Below, one piece after another: positions 1 through 9,800 of a stretch of DNA of 23,974 bases. Under the pieces are notes generated by a model, which saw only the letters and a program-made list of their open reading frames with translations, did not search any database and was not told the DNA's origin. Each line of letters starts with the position of its first letter. The first letter of the stretch is position 1. Source of the stretch: Tulasnella sp. 424 (lineage: Eukaryota; Basidiomycota; Agaricomycetes; Cantharellales; Tulasnellaceae); contig WSUB01000323.1 of the NCBI GenBank assembly GCA_019633425.1, forward strand, positions 1 through 23,974, read 5' to 3'. The position numbers and the translations under genes were made by a program.

Positions 1-670
1 CACTTCCCCTTGCAAATCTATTGACCTTGCTCACCCGGCAAAGACAAAGATCACTCTGACACTTTATGCACAAAACCCTGCCTTTTTGTTTCATCCTTTC
101 TTCATCTGCCTCGCATTTGCTAGTCTGACTTATGAAGATAAAACGATATACATGGTCAATGGGTCCTTTGACATTTGTTAGTATTTTCTTCTTGCATTTT
201 CAAGGGAGAAAGTCCAATCAGGGGTGATAAAGTACAAGACAACTGTCAAAGGTTTCTCCATCTCGTTTGTAAGCTTTTTCGAATTTCAGAGTGAGAATAA
301 GGCATAAAATCAATTGGGCGACGAGATTTTGTACAATGGAAAGGGTTTTCTGCTTAGAGAAGAGTAGACTTTGGTTGCCAAAGGCAGACGAGAGCGAGGG
401 TATTGTCCAATGACAGTAGCAAATATTTTACGCTGAGAGAGGGAAAGGGGACATTTGCGGAAGCCAGGACAACCGTGGAAGAGTTCAATTTCGACTCTCG
501 GCCCCATCATTTCAATTTGCTCACTTTACCCCTACAACCCATCCAAATTAAGCATAAAACAACTTCTATTTAGTCTTATAGGTAGCTTCTGTGCATAATA
601 GAGTCAACTCAACGTCTGTAGGAGCGTATTGCTGGGTTGGCTGACGCGTCAGGGGCCAGCTCGATACCTC
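1..670. other. no recognisable gene; left flank
   Basis: The sequence is AT-richer than the genes to the right. Only a 66-codon minus-strand frame (310-510) is open and it has no recognisable motif. No complete copy of the palindrome seen further right occurs here. The first half-copy (AAGTTACCTG) appears at 671. This stretch is probably host DNA or the left margin of the element. Confidence 0.5.
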
Positions 671-797
671 AAGTTACCTGACTTCAGCCGAGGAAGGGGT
701 ATGGGGTGAAACTGAGGTAACTTTACGATCGTAAAGTTACCTGACTTCAGGCGAGGAAGGGGTATGGGGGTAAAACTGAGGTAACTTTACGACCGTA
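671..797. repeat. two tandem copies of a 63-64 bp unit carrying the palindrome
   Basis: Unit 1 (671-733) and unit 2 (734-797) both read from AAGTTACCTGACTTCAG through GAGGAAGGGGTATGGGG to the left arm and centre of the palindrome, with only a few differences (for example C/G at the end of CTTCAG and a one-base length change). A third partial start follows at 798. The palindromes at 715-742 (perfect over 28 bp) and 778-807 are thus partly products of tandem duplication. Confidence 0.9.
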
Positions 798-1190
798 AAG
801 TTACCTCGTTTTGAAAAAGCAAAAACGCCGACACCCGTCGGCGGCGGAGGCAAGGGGGTAGGCCAAAAGGTGAAGGGGGATTTTGCCCCACCCAAGTTTA
901 CGACCTTAAAGTCACCTGCGATGTGGATCGCGGGTAACTTTGCGGTCGTAAACTTGCTGGAGAATTCAACTGCAGGTAACTTTACGACCTTAAACTCGGC
1001 TGAGCTCTCCATGGATGAGGGGTCTGGAAGCGCACGAGCAACTTTACGACCGTAAAGTTGCCCCATTTTGAGGGCCCGACAGCCTCCTCTTCGAACGGGA
1101 GAATCCTCAATAATGGTGTTAACGAATGCAATTCGCGTCGTGCAGAAACAGCCCTCACTCCAAGGCAACTTTACGGTCGTAATCTTTCTC
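671..1190. repeat. cluster of seven palindromic repeats, left end of the element
   Basis: Copies of arm (GG)TAACTTTA, a six-base centre and the inverted arm lie at about 715-742, 778-807, 894-917, 932-957, 973-999, 1038-1062 and 1163-1188. The first is perfect. The copies at 894, 932, 973 and 1163 have decayed arms. Centres read CGATCG, CGACCG, CGACCT, CGGTCG, CGACCT, CGACCG and CGGTCG. The cluster lies just downstream of the stop of the 1384-aa gene. A minus-strand frame stays open through it (737-1210) only because the repeat lacks stops in that frame, so I do not call it a gene. Confidence 0.9.
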
Positions 1191-1379
1191 CGTATTGGAG
1201 GCACACGCATTCGAGAGGCACGTTTACATTAATTCAGGTGGATACAAGTACAAAAGAAAAAAAGAATGACTAGGGTGAGGAGGAGGCCTGGCGTGAACGA
1301 ATGGGATTGTTTCCGGCCCGCTGGAGTGAGGTTCATTGGCCAAAGAAGCTGCGCATTTGATCCTTGCCTTTGAAAAGGG

Positions 1380-4300
1380 TCAGTAAGGCAGGTTAGCATA
1401 TGCGAGATAACCGAACTCACTTAGTCCGGCCTTGCGTGAGGCTGTCGGATTCGGGTCAGCGTTCAGTCGGGGCTGTGAGGCAGAAGGACTTACAACTGGG
1501 GGCACTAGCAGCGGCGGGCGCAGAGGGGCCAGCTGCAGACGATGTGGCAGCTTAAACGAAGTCTGTTGGTCGACGTTGCTGATGGCAGTGCTGGTCGACT
1601 CACCTTCACCTTCACCTTCACTATCACTTTGTTCTTCCTCCGGCTCCACTGGCTCTGGTGCTTTCCCTTTACCTCCCCGACCTCCTTTCGCAGTCTTAGC
1701 ACGGGTGTTCGTTCGGGGTGGCTTGGTTGGGCTGGGAGGCACCTGGCCAGACCTCGTGCGTCTGTGTGGGCTTGGGAGTTCGTCGGGCACTGGGTCCTGC
1801 GACTCCTGCGATGGATCGGTCTGCTCAATGGAGGCTACAGGGTACCGCGTCAAAATTGGGGGCCCAGCTGGGACGACGTTGGCGGAGCTGCCGGTTGAGG
1901 GGGGTTCGGGGTTGGACGATGAAGGTGGAGGACGAGGAGAGCTGGGGGCCGTTGGGGGCTCGGTTAAGTGGTCGTCGAAGTTGACCGATTGCTGTTCGAC
2001 GTCGGGAGCGGGAGCAGCGGGAGCAGGAGCAGCGGGAGCAGGAGCAGCGGGAGCAGGAGCGGCGGGAGCAGGAGCGGCGGGAGGATTGGCAGTCGTTGAG
2101 GGTGCTCTTGATGCCAAAGATGCCTTCTCGAGCCGATGGAGGATGGATGTGGCGAGCTCGATCGACGAAGTGAAAGACGGATCGCCCTTTTCCTTGAGAA
2201 CGGCGTCCGTGTGGCGGCGAAGGTTCCAGAGGAGGTCGGGTGTGAGAGGCAGCTCTCCAACGGATCGCTGTTTCGGAATGGAGAGGTAGTTCAAAAGGTC
2301 GTCCTTTGATACTTGCTCGCTGCCACCCGTGTTGGCCGCTTTCTCGAAATCGTTGATCGCCTGTTTCCACCCATCGACGAGGGCCTTGGGAGGAGGAGGA
2401 ATGTACATAGTTTTGTCGGCACGACCGTAGGCGATGATGGCGGCAAGAACGGACCAGCGGATGGTGGCACAGAGGTCAAATAACGAAGGGGGGAGGTCCA
2501 CGGCGACAAAAGAAGCCTTGAAAAGGGCCGAGATAAGTGTTTTAGAGCAGATCAAAAGCGGAGAAACTCACGATTGCGAGATTGATAAGGGAATGGGCAT
2601 GCATAACGTTGAGAGCACCAGCTTTGGCATGGACGGTGATGCTGCACATCACAGCTCCAATAGAGCGAGACGCGGAGTCATCGTCAACTGCTTGGTCAAG
2701 ATACTCCCCAAACGCATTTGCGTATATGTCGGTGTAGGGAGCCTCGACGGAAGGTTCGGGGGTGGAGGCTTTCGTCCCTTTTTTGCCAGAGCCTTTCTTA
2801 CCGGACGACTTGGCGGATTTGGCTTCGCTCTCACTGTCATTGTCGATGCCCAAGGTGATTTTCGCCTTTTTCGAAACCTTTAACATGGCCCGAGCTCTGG
2901 TATGTGCGAGGGCACGCTCCTCCTTCCAAGCGTCATCCTTGTTGACCGTAGGTAGCTGTTGCTCAAAGGCGAGGACGAACGAATGGAGACGAGGCTTGTT
3001 CCATTCTGGACGATCAGCGGTCGGAAGCACCACGAAAGCGTGATAGAGAAACTTTTCAGTCTCTGGGGTGCAAATCGTACACCAGCGGGCCCAGAAAAAG
3101 GCGAATTCGGTGGAGTCGACGAAGATTTGGAGGGCCTTGACGCGGACGTTGGTCATCCAATGCCAGAGTGAGTAGAGGTGGTGGACATGACTGGCGAAGT
3201 CGACGGTAAGCTGGGGTGCGATGTGACGGAAGAAGGAGTTGATCTTGACGTGCTCGAAGTATTTCAAAAACTGGTTGTCAATCCAGGATTTTGCCTGGTC
3301 GAGATCCTCGCCTGGCTCGAGATAGCGCTTACGGTCGCCTTCTTGGTAATGCGGACGGTTACGCACCATGGCCAGTCGAACGATTTCGTTTGAGAGCACG
3401 TGGACAACGGACGCCTTCACCCAGCTGGCAGAACGAGGTGTGGGAGGCTTCCTTCGAGGCTTTGCCAACGGTGTAAGCTTGACCAAGGGGAATCCGAGCG
3501 TTGGGTCCTCGATACCGTCCGCTCGACGAAGCGAGAGGTCTAAAACCTTAGCGGAAAGAGAGGTGCCGACTGGGGAGAGTGCAATGTAGGAGATGAAGTT
3601 AAAAACGGACTGGAAACGACGCATCAGTTACGAATAAGCAAAAGACGAAAGGTTTGCACCCACCGCCAGGATGTCATGCTCTGGGACATTTTCCTGGTTC
3701 ATACGGAGTGTGGCTTGGTAGATCACAACAGACGAGTCGTCAGGAAAGTCTGAGTCTTTGCGATTCCGCGTCGCAGCAAGCTCCTGGGGCTTCATCCCAG
3801 GCTTAGCAGCAGCAGGCTTGCAATTCCGCCAGGCTGGCTCGAGAATCTCTGCCATCTGTGTGGAGGTTTGGTCAGCTTACACAGTAGTCAATGCAGTCAA
3901 CCGTCCACACGTATGAAAGCAGGTCAACTTTACGGTCGTAAGGTTGGCCCACTTTCATACATGAGGGCGGCCACAAAGAGCGAGGCAACTTTACGACCGT
4001 AAAGTTACCCGTCGAAATCGCACCAGTTGGACGGCAAGGGCGGGTAACTTTAAGACCGTAAAGTTGCTCTGCCTTTGGCGTAAGAGTGGGCAAGCAGAAC
4101 GCAGCAACTTTACGGTCTTAAAGTTACCGACCAGAACGTCAACAACCTGGGCGGTGAGTGACAGAAACTTTACGACCGTAAAGTTGCCAGACGCTGACAG
4201 CATAGGAGAACAAAGGGAGAGACTCACTATCGACATTGCGGGACCGACTTGTTGGGCGAGAAGAAGGAAGTCATCAGCGACCGACTCTGAGAACCACGGC

Positions 4301-6239
4301 AGCGTCGTCTGGATCCGTGTGGCGTTTGGTGGAGAGGCAGTGGCGGCTGCAGCGGCTAGTCTGATCCTCTTGACGACCATAGACGAGAAAGTGGTTCGAA
4401 GTTCATACCACGGCGTAGGAAGGCCGACTGGAAGCTGCTCGACGTCCTGGATGACGTGGGGGGCGCCTTGGATGATGAGTGCGCAGTATTCGTCGTACGC
4501 CTCTCGCCACTCGGTTGTTACGAAGCCGTCGTTTGTGAGGGGGAAATCTTTGCGGATGACCTGCCCAAGGGTGCTGACATAGGCGGTGTCGAAGACTTCG
4601 AGCAGCTTCACAGTGACGAAGCTGTAGAAACTGTCAATGGTGGCGTCGCTGGATTCTTGTGACTGGATCTCCTCTTGAGTCGGCGTGACGAGATCTTGCA
4701 GAATCCGCAAAGTTTGGCAAACGAGGGTCGTCCACGTCTGAGGGCTCACAGTCAGCTGAGTGAAGTGGAAGGACGAAAAGTGGACGTACCCCAAGCCATG
4801 GCTTGTCGATGCGACTTGCGTTCGCATTGATGGTGAATGTCGGATACTTTTCGAGGGAGGTGAAGGGAATCCAGAGGGCGATAAGGTCCCTCAGGGCACG
4901 TGCATACCAAATGCGAGCGGTTTCCTGATTGAGATAGCGGCCAGCAACGGCAGGGTCGTGGATGATCATTTGGAAGACTTCTCTTGGGGTCCCTTCGTAC
5001 TGATGGGGTGTTTTATTGCCTGCAAGACGGCTGCGTAGCGCTGCCATGGGTTTCGTGTTGGCCATAAGCTTCTCTGCATGCAGACTGAGGTTAGAACCAA
5101 AGGACAGGGGATGAGAATCATCGAACATGACTCACTTCGCCAATAAACCGCCACTGGCCAATACCGCCATTCGTTCTGGATCAGTTCAAGAATCTTTTCG
5201 AAAGTGGCTTTCGCTTCTGCAGTTGTGTTTCGGTTGCCCATCAAGAGGACGTTGCCTTCGCCGACCTCGTCCATTGCTTCGGTGAGGCTGGATGACTGGG
5301 AGGCACCGACCCTGCATGCTTTGAAATACTTGCGGATGCCCCACATGCGATGGTTGCCAGCGACTCGCCACACGTTGCCGACGACTTTGACCTTTGTGGC
5401 GGAGTAAGGGGACGTAGCGAACTCGAGGGGGGATTCGTCGAGGGTTTCGAAGGCATCCTCCTCCTCGATGGAAGCAACGAGCCAGTTTCGCATCGGCTCG
5501 CACTTTGTTTCGAGAAAATGGCCGATAAGTAGCATTGCTTGATTTTGGTCGATATCCCGGGCGTTGATTTCATTGCGCTTCCACTCCGGACCTTCTTCGT
5601 CAAGGATGTCGATGATCACGTAGCCGACGAACGCTTCCTGCTGAGCCTTTTGCGTTTCCTTGTCGAGATCAATCTTGTAGTTGTTGAATAAGCCCATCTC
5701 CATGAGGGAATTGATTTTCTGCGGCAAGGGGAGTCAGTTCATTCGCAAAACGCCTCAGATAGGAAGACTCGCGGCGCAAAGGTCTGCATCTTTCAAGTAT
5801 TTTCCTTCCCATTCGACGACGTATCCGCCATCGCGGACGATCGCCGAAGTACCCTTACCCTTCGTGCCCTTAGAGCCCTTACCTCCCTTGGCCTTTCCAG
5901 CCCCAGAGCCACTGGCCTCGTCTTGCGTCGGCATCGGAAAAGGAGCCGGTGCCGCCTTTTCTTTTCCCTTGGCTTTCCCCTTTGCGTTTCCTTCTGCCTT
6001 TCTTGTTTTTGCGGGTGGTGGCCCATCGGTTGCATCGCCGCTTGCTGATGTGGCCGATTGGCGTGGACGCTTAAGTCGAGAAGCGGTCGGAGGTACAGTA
6101 TCTTGGGCCTCAGAGTCGCTAGATGGATCCATCTGACTGTCTTCAACGAATTCCGATTGTGCTATAAAGGGATGGTGAGGCCGGACAAGGGCGGATAAAG
6201 AGAAGGAGGATGCGTACTTGTTCCAGGGGACGACGACAT
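1380..6239 (-). CDS. large element-associated protein of unknown function, 1384 aa, eight exons
   Basis: I do not recognise the family. Exons, in reading order: 6239-6218, 6161-5773, 5718-5136, 5073-4790, 4737-4228, 3855-3664, 3609-2572, 2516-1380. They total 4155 nt and every junction keeps frame. The ATG at 6239 opens MSSSPGT and is followed by a GT-AG intron into a Ser/Asp-rich start. Residues 30-110 are Lys/Gly-rich and resemble a nuclear-localisation region. Residues about 120-1000 look globular and helical with many Trp and aromatic residues (for example NEWRYWPVAVYW, FFWARWCTIC). A Lys/Ser-rich acidic stretch follows near 920-960. The last 378 residues are low-complexity: an Ala-Pro repeat, Pro/Ser-rich DNA, then basic KGGRGGKGK and acidic EGEGEGES tracts. 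No membrane segment or signal peptide is seen. It lies 636 bp downstream of the helicase-recombinase gene on the same strand, with the same palindromes around and inside it, so a role in the same element is likely. The splice model is strong; the function is open. Confidence 0.87.
2002..2082. repeat. 15-bp minisatellite within coding sequence
   Basis: About five tandem units of GGGAGCAGGAGCAGC lie in the last exon of the 1384-aa gene. On the minus strand they encode an (Ala-Pro-Ala-Pro-Ala) repeat. The unit is a multiple of three, so changes in copy number keep frame. A short hexamer repeat (CACCTT) at about 1602-1622 encodes the Gly-Glu tract of the same protein. Confidence 0.85.
3856..4227 (-). 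other. 372-bp intron filled with five palindromes
   Basis: The donor is ATA|GTGAGT at 4227 and the acceptor CACACAG| at 3856. Both flanking exons are in phase 0 and both are open in the expected frames. Other introns of this gene are 52-62 bp. The extra length is five palindromes at about 3922-3949, 3983-4008, 4042-4067, 4103-4128 and 4163-4188, spaced about 60 bp. Their centres are CGGTCG, CGACCG, AGACCG, CGGTCT and CGACCG. The intron seems to have grown by gain or tandem spread of the repeat without loss of splicing signals. Confidence 0.85.
3911..3960. repeat. 50-bp concentric inverted repeat
   Basis: The core palindrome is enclosed by a further pair of 9-bp arms, GTATGAAAG (3911-3919) and CTTTCATAC (3952-3960). 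Both share the centre at 3935/3936, so the symmetry spans 50 bp with four mismatched positions. It is the longest symmetric copy in the window. Confidence 0.88.
5719..5772 (-). other. probable GC-AG intron
   Basis: Between exons 2 and 3 of the 1384-aa gene the only donor giving the right phase is GCC|GCGAGT, with acceptor TTGCCGCAG| and a good branch site (GAACTGACT). The nearby GT (GTCTTC, five bases downstream) would put exon 3 out of frame. GCGAGT is the GTGAGT donor with C at position 2. The intron is 54 bp, like its neighbours. A frameshift in the assembly or the gene is the alternative. Confidence 0.6.
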
Positions 6240-6399
6240 GACGGTGGTTGAAGGGTAGGGGGGAATCTGTTATCGGTCTGGATCAGAATGACTGAGGACG
6301 TCCTCCTTGATAGTGTCACCTCCGTCTACATTTTCCTAATCTAGTAATTACATGAGTGGACGCGTTTACTGATACACGGCTATCTGTGACGAAACGAAA

Positions 6400-6650
6400 T
6401 ACACTTTACGTTCGTAAAGCTGAGTGCCACTGCTGGGGCAACTGAGTCTCAATTGTCAAGTAACTTTACGGTCGTAAAGTTACGTTGCCTGATATTGCCC
6501 TTATAGCAACGTAACTTTAAGGTCGTAAAGTTACATTGCTTGACACTGCTCTTAGATCTTGGTAACTTTAAGATCGTAAAGTTACGTTGCTTGACATTGC
6601 TCTTAGAGCAGATTGGACCAGGCAACTTTAAGGTCGTAAAGTTGCCTTGG
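6400..6650. repeat. array of five palindromes between the two genes
   Basis: Copies lie at about 6401-6420 (short, centre CGTTCG), 6459-6484, 6511-6536, 6561-6586 and 6621-6646, at a period of about 50-60 bp. The spacers are themselves related (TTGCYTGAYATTGCYCTTA), so the array grew by duplication of repeat plus spacer. It lies between the stop of the helicase gene (6876) and the start of the 1384-aa gene (6239), that is, in the promoter region of the latter. It resembles a CRISPR array superficially, but the spacers are not unique. Confidence 0.9.
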
Positions 6651-6875
6651 GTTCTGTCCCTCGCGCAGTGCACCCCTCTGTTATGAGCTTAATCTTTGAC
6701 GTAGTTACAGGGTTAGTGGATTGTTTCATGGGCTCTAGCTTCGAAATCGTACGTGAGGTTGACCTTTGTCAATGCCCTGCAGATGAAAGACTAACATGAT
6801 ATTACTATGGTGCCTCAGTACATTACAAAACGTAGGTTTAAAGTCAAACTGCTGTTCCCTGCTCATCGTTCTTCG

Positions 6876-9800
6876 TTAAAATCGTCGTGCCATGACTTGC
6901 GAACATATCCACTGGAACGCAAGTGTTTCGTAGAGGAACGCGGGTCCAACCATGACACCCCAGTCTGGCAGCGCATCGTCAATCTCGTCGTTGGGCATTT
7001 CATATCGGTCTACGAGTGCCTGTCGTGTCGGTCCCCATCCCAGCGCCTGATACAGCACGCTGGTGCATATATCATCGAATTGACAGTTCCCGCTTCCGCC
7101 TCTCTCCCTGTCATGATACTCGAGCGTTTGTGGCAGATGACAACGATAGCAAATGTTGCGTCCCTCGGGGATGACGAACTTTCGCTTCCACTCCAGGTAG
7201 TTGGCTTTCATTTCATCGTGCGTTACTCCGCGAGCAGCCTTTGCTTTTGGGCAACCAATGTGTGTGTGGACTACTAATCCACGGCCCATCACGAAACATG
7301 CGCCACACCTGAGATGAAGCATATCCAGGAGCGTCTTGACGTCCCGAATCTCGTCGTTTGAGCTGGTGGACGATGGCAAATACTCGACTGGAACAGATGC
7401 TTCGCCGTGTGTTGGTGCCACTTGAGATGCTTTGGCAAGTGCTGCCTCACAGTTATCGCAGCTGGTCGCTCCAGTCGGCATTGTGAGACAGGTCGTTCCG
7501 CCTCCGTCTAAGAACAGATCCATCCTGAATCTTCGACACTCCGAACTCGACAACGAATCGATTAAGAGCCCTTTCCCCCATGAATCTTCCGCTGGAGGAG
7601 AAGGTTTCCGTGACCAGAGTATCGTCGCGAATCCGGGTCGCCCATCCCGTGCCACTCTGCCGCTTTCCTGTACGAAATCAAGCATGTTTCTTGGAAGCTC
7701 CCAGTGCACACTCCCCCTGACGTTGTCCCGATGAAATCCAAGGCCTAACAGGGACGACGCAATCATGACTTGATGCGACGCACCCCATTTTTCGAAGCTG
7801 TCCTCTCTGACTTTTTGGCTGAGTTTGGAATGCATTGGTAACCAGTTCGTTTTGATGCTGACAATGCGGTCGATCAACTCAGTCCACTGGCAGAAGACGA
7901 CGACACAGGAACGGGCGGTTTCGGGAGTGGAATTTGGGATGAAGTCGGTGACTCGGGGTTGAAGAGAGGCAAAGTACGAATCGAGGCACGAGACTGCGTG
8001 GGCTGCTTCTACATCGAGGTCGGCCTTTCCTTTCGTCTTGCCTTTGTCGTTCTGCTTTGCTACCTGCTGGATTGCATACCGGATCGTGGGTCGTGATGTT
8101 GGTGCCCTCACTTCGATAGCATCTGATAGCCCAACGAGTCGAAGTTGATCTTTGACTTTGTGTGGTGGCAGAGTTCCTGTGAGGAGGACCAAGGGAACAC
8201 CGATGCTGGACAGGTTGGCGAGCGTGGCCATCGATGCACGAAACCCAGACTCCGATGCGAATACATAATGTGCCTCGTCGATCACAATCCGTGCCAGTCG
8301 CCGGGCCTGGTGCAGTTCGTTCATCTTTTTGATAAAGGTCTGCGTGCCAGCTGTTTCGAAGAGGCACACAAGAATGTCGCCGATAGAATCTGTCGGCCAT
8401 TTATGGGCGACGAGGCCCCGCTTGCTTGCAAGTGCAACGTGCTGACTCTGAATGAGGGTGAGAGGGACCATGATGACGGTAGTCATGCCGGCCTGACGTT
8501 CAATTTGTGCGTTGACCAGGGCAACCTCGGTCTTGCCCATCCCTGTCGGAAGCACTGCCACAAGATGATGTCTTCTTTCTGCTGCAATCGCAACGGCCTG
8601 TGCCTGTTGGAGAGATCGGAACCTGGCTGTGGGGTCCTTGAGTTGTTGCTGCAGTGCTACGAGAAGATCGGGTGAAATAATTGGGAGGCGTGGGGTGGGT
8701 GATGGCATGGCACTCGAAGATGTTTGGGGAAGCGAGAGTTTAGCAAACTCCTTTCGCATTGCTTGTAGCTCATCCAAAACAAGGTTGATGTCTTTGTCAG
8801 GGATCGTCGAATTCGGAGCAGCAGGGAGCATGAGGTGGGATGGGGCAACAGCGGGGTTCTTGTCGGCGGGTGAGTTCACGATCGTAAAGTTACCTCCGAT
8901 CTTGGGCTGTATTTGCAATGTTAGTTGGGCAACTTTACGGTCTTAAAGTTCCTCGTCCACTTACCAGATTCTTCCCGGTTGCTAAGCCGTAAACGCGATG
9001 GTGCATGAATGAGATCTCCATGAACGCCTCGAGCTGGGTGTCGGTCATGTTTCCGGTGAGGGTTGATTCCTCCATTCCATACCATCGTCGAGCGACATCG
9101 GTCGTATGTCCAGCTTGGATATCGAGTATCCCCATTCGGTCAGGTGTACAGGCGACTGCAACGAACTTTTGGCCTGTGTACACAGCCAGCTGTCGCAGTT
9201 CACTTATTGTGAGTCCGAGGAGACATTTTACGAGGTGCTTTGGGACGATTGGGCGAAACCAGGCGTTGAGGTCTTCGGTCGTGAGTTTGTGGTTGGGTGT
9301 TTGAAAGAGAAAAACAATGGAGTCGACGATGGCCTTGCGGGCTATGCCCAGTGCTTCAGCCAAGGACGCAATGATCGGACCAGCAATGACGACATAGTTG
9401 ATGATGAGGTTTGTGACCTCTTTTGTGAACGCTCTTGCCACGGCCTTGTCGCCCTGCCCTCGGTACGATGTCTTGTTTACAAATGTGACGTTAACCGCAT
9501 GTCCGTTAATCATGTACATGTTTCGGACCCTCGTCGATGTGTTTCGAAGCTGCGTGGCCATTAATTCTGTTCCGCGAGGGGGCTGGCCACCCGTAAGATA
9601 CATGGCTCCAGCAAGGGCGGTGAGGAACTTTCGACAAACCCAGAATGCGTGTTCGATTGGCTGCTGGTACCAGAACAGTTGCTGGTTGGACGCACAGCCA
9701 AATCTGCCTGAGTCGATGACTGTTCTGAGGGCTTTTTCGGCAAGGGTGTTTTCGGCGGTATTGGTTCCATGCTTCATGAACCCGAAGTTCGTTGCTCGCT

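Noticed and set aside
737..1210. 157-codon minus-strand frame rich in NFTVVKLP
   Set aside because: It is the palindrome cluster read in its only stop-free frame; no domain and no gene-like composition between repeats.
1432..2289. 285-codon plus-strand Gly-rich frame
   Set aside because: It is antisense to the Pro/Ala-rich last exon of the 1384-aa gene, whose splice phases all fit.
6400..6650. CRISPR array
   Set aside because: The repeat is a full palindrome, spacers are related to one another, no cas genes are present and the DNA is eukaryotic.
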